64,000 bases of DNA from Acuticoccus sediminis (GTDB lineage Bacteria; Pseudomonadota; Alphaproteobacteria; Rhizobiales; Amorphaceae): contig NZ_QHHQ01000009.1 in assembly GCF_003258595.1 (NCBI RefSeq), forward strand, positions 62,001 to 126,000, written 5' to 3'. Shown here one piece after another: positions 63,712-64,000 of the stretch (positions are counted from its first letter, which is position 1; each line of letters begins with the position of its first letter). A program made the translations under genes and the position numbers. The notes under the pieces are model-generated. The model was not told where the DNA came from, made no database searches, and saw only the letters and a program-made list of their open reading frames with translations.

Positions 63712-64000
63712 GTGAATCTTCGGCAAATCGAGGTGTTTTGTGCAGTCATGCGATGCCGCACGGTGGTGGCGGCGTCGCACGAGCTCGGTATCAGCCAGCC
63801 GGCCGTCAGCAACTCGATCAAGCATCTGGAGGCGCAGCTCGGATTTCCGCTGTTCGAGCGTGTGTCCAACCGGCTCGTGCCGACGAACGACGCCCGCACG
63901 CTCTACAGTGATGCCGAGCCGGTCGAGGCGATGGCCCGCGCCCTCGCCTCGCGCGTCTCCGACATGCGGACGCTGCGCCGCGGAAGCCTCCGTGTGCTGA
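63712..64000 (+). CDS. LysR-family transcriptional regulator, 3' truncated by window end
   Basis: The first 96 residues of a LysR-type regulator starting at GTG 63712 (GGGGGT upstream). The winged helix occupies residues about 2-60: NLRQIEVFCAVMRCRTVV, then SHELGISQPAVSNSIKHLEA, and QLGFPLFERVSNRLVPT. The frame remains open to the end of the window. Its position downstream of the aldolase-like gene suggests it regulates that gene or one beyond the window. Confidence 0.85.
   Translation, partial: MNLRQIEVFCAVMRCRTVVAASHELGISQPAVSNSIKHLEAQLGFPLFERVSNRLVPTNDARTLYSDAEPVEAMARALASRVSDMRTLRRGSLRVL

Overview
The window is about 64 kb of very GC-rich, gene-dense chromosome with almost every gap under 500 bases. 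Codon use, the family mix (IalB, FdsGBACD, alphaproteobacterial-style PhnF/PhnM, many ABC importers) and frequent GTG/TTG starts point to a metabolically versatile alphaproteobacterium, probably a Hyphomicrobiales/Rhodobacterales-type heterotroph. No rRNA, tRNA, CRISPR array, transposase or phage gene was seen.

Layout. (1) 1-4.2 kb: a urea/short-chain-amide type ABC importer (UrtABCDE-like) in which the second permease and its ATPase are fused. (2) 4.4-12 kb: an IalB-like secreted protein, a PhnF regulator, and a tightly overlapping phnGHIJKLM operon on the minus strand. Its PhnJ has lost three of the four cysteines needed for radical-SAM C-P bond cleavage. (3) 12.3-19.8 kb: a gamma-glutamyltransferase-family enzyme and a dipeptide-type ABC importer split over two convergent units. 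(4) 20.2-27.2 kb: NAD-dependent molybdenum formate dehydrogenase fdsGBA-fdhD-fdsD with a LysR regulator. (5) 27.3-40.4 kb: an unassigned catabolic cluster with a cysteine hydrolase, a ThDP enzyme, two amidohydrolases, LivKHMGF transport, a CoA-ligase-like protein, an acetoacetate-decarboxylase-like protein, and GntR and IclR regulators. (6) 40.4-49.5 kb: a carbohydrate ABC importer with a SIS-domain sugar isomerase/deaminase, an MBL-fold hydrolase, an argininosuccinate-lyase-like enzyme and a ROK regulator. (7) 49.5-54.4 kb: a chemoreceptor, then an anti-sigma/ECF-sigma pair and a redoxin-prolyl-hydroxylase-like fusion. (8) 54.6-62.5 kb: a SAF-domain oxidoreductase, then a LacI-controlled polyamine-type ABC importer whose operon carries a tandem-duplicated cysteine hydrolase. 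(9) 62.8-64 kb: a class II aldolase-like protein and the start of a LysR gene.

The genes form self-contained uptake-plus-catabolism modules, each with its own regulator. Several have a clear palindromic candidate operator in front. The most unusual module is the Phn cluster. The nucleoside-handling subunits PhnG, PhnH, PhnI and PhnM look normal and PhnJ keeps the radical glycine. PhnJ nevertheless lacks its Fe-S and thiyl cysteines, and no phnP, phnN or phnCDE is present in the window. This suggests a Phn-type complex used for chemistry other than C-P cleavage. That interpretation is inference.
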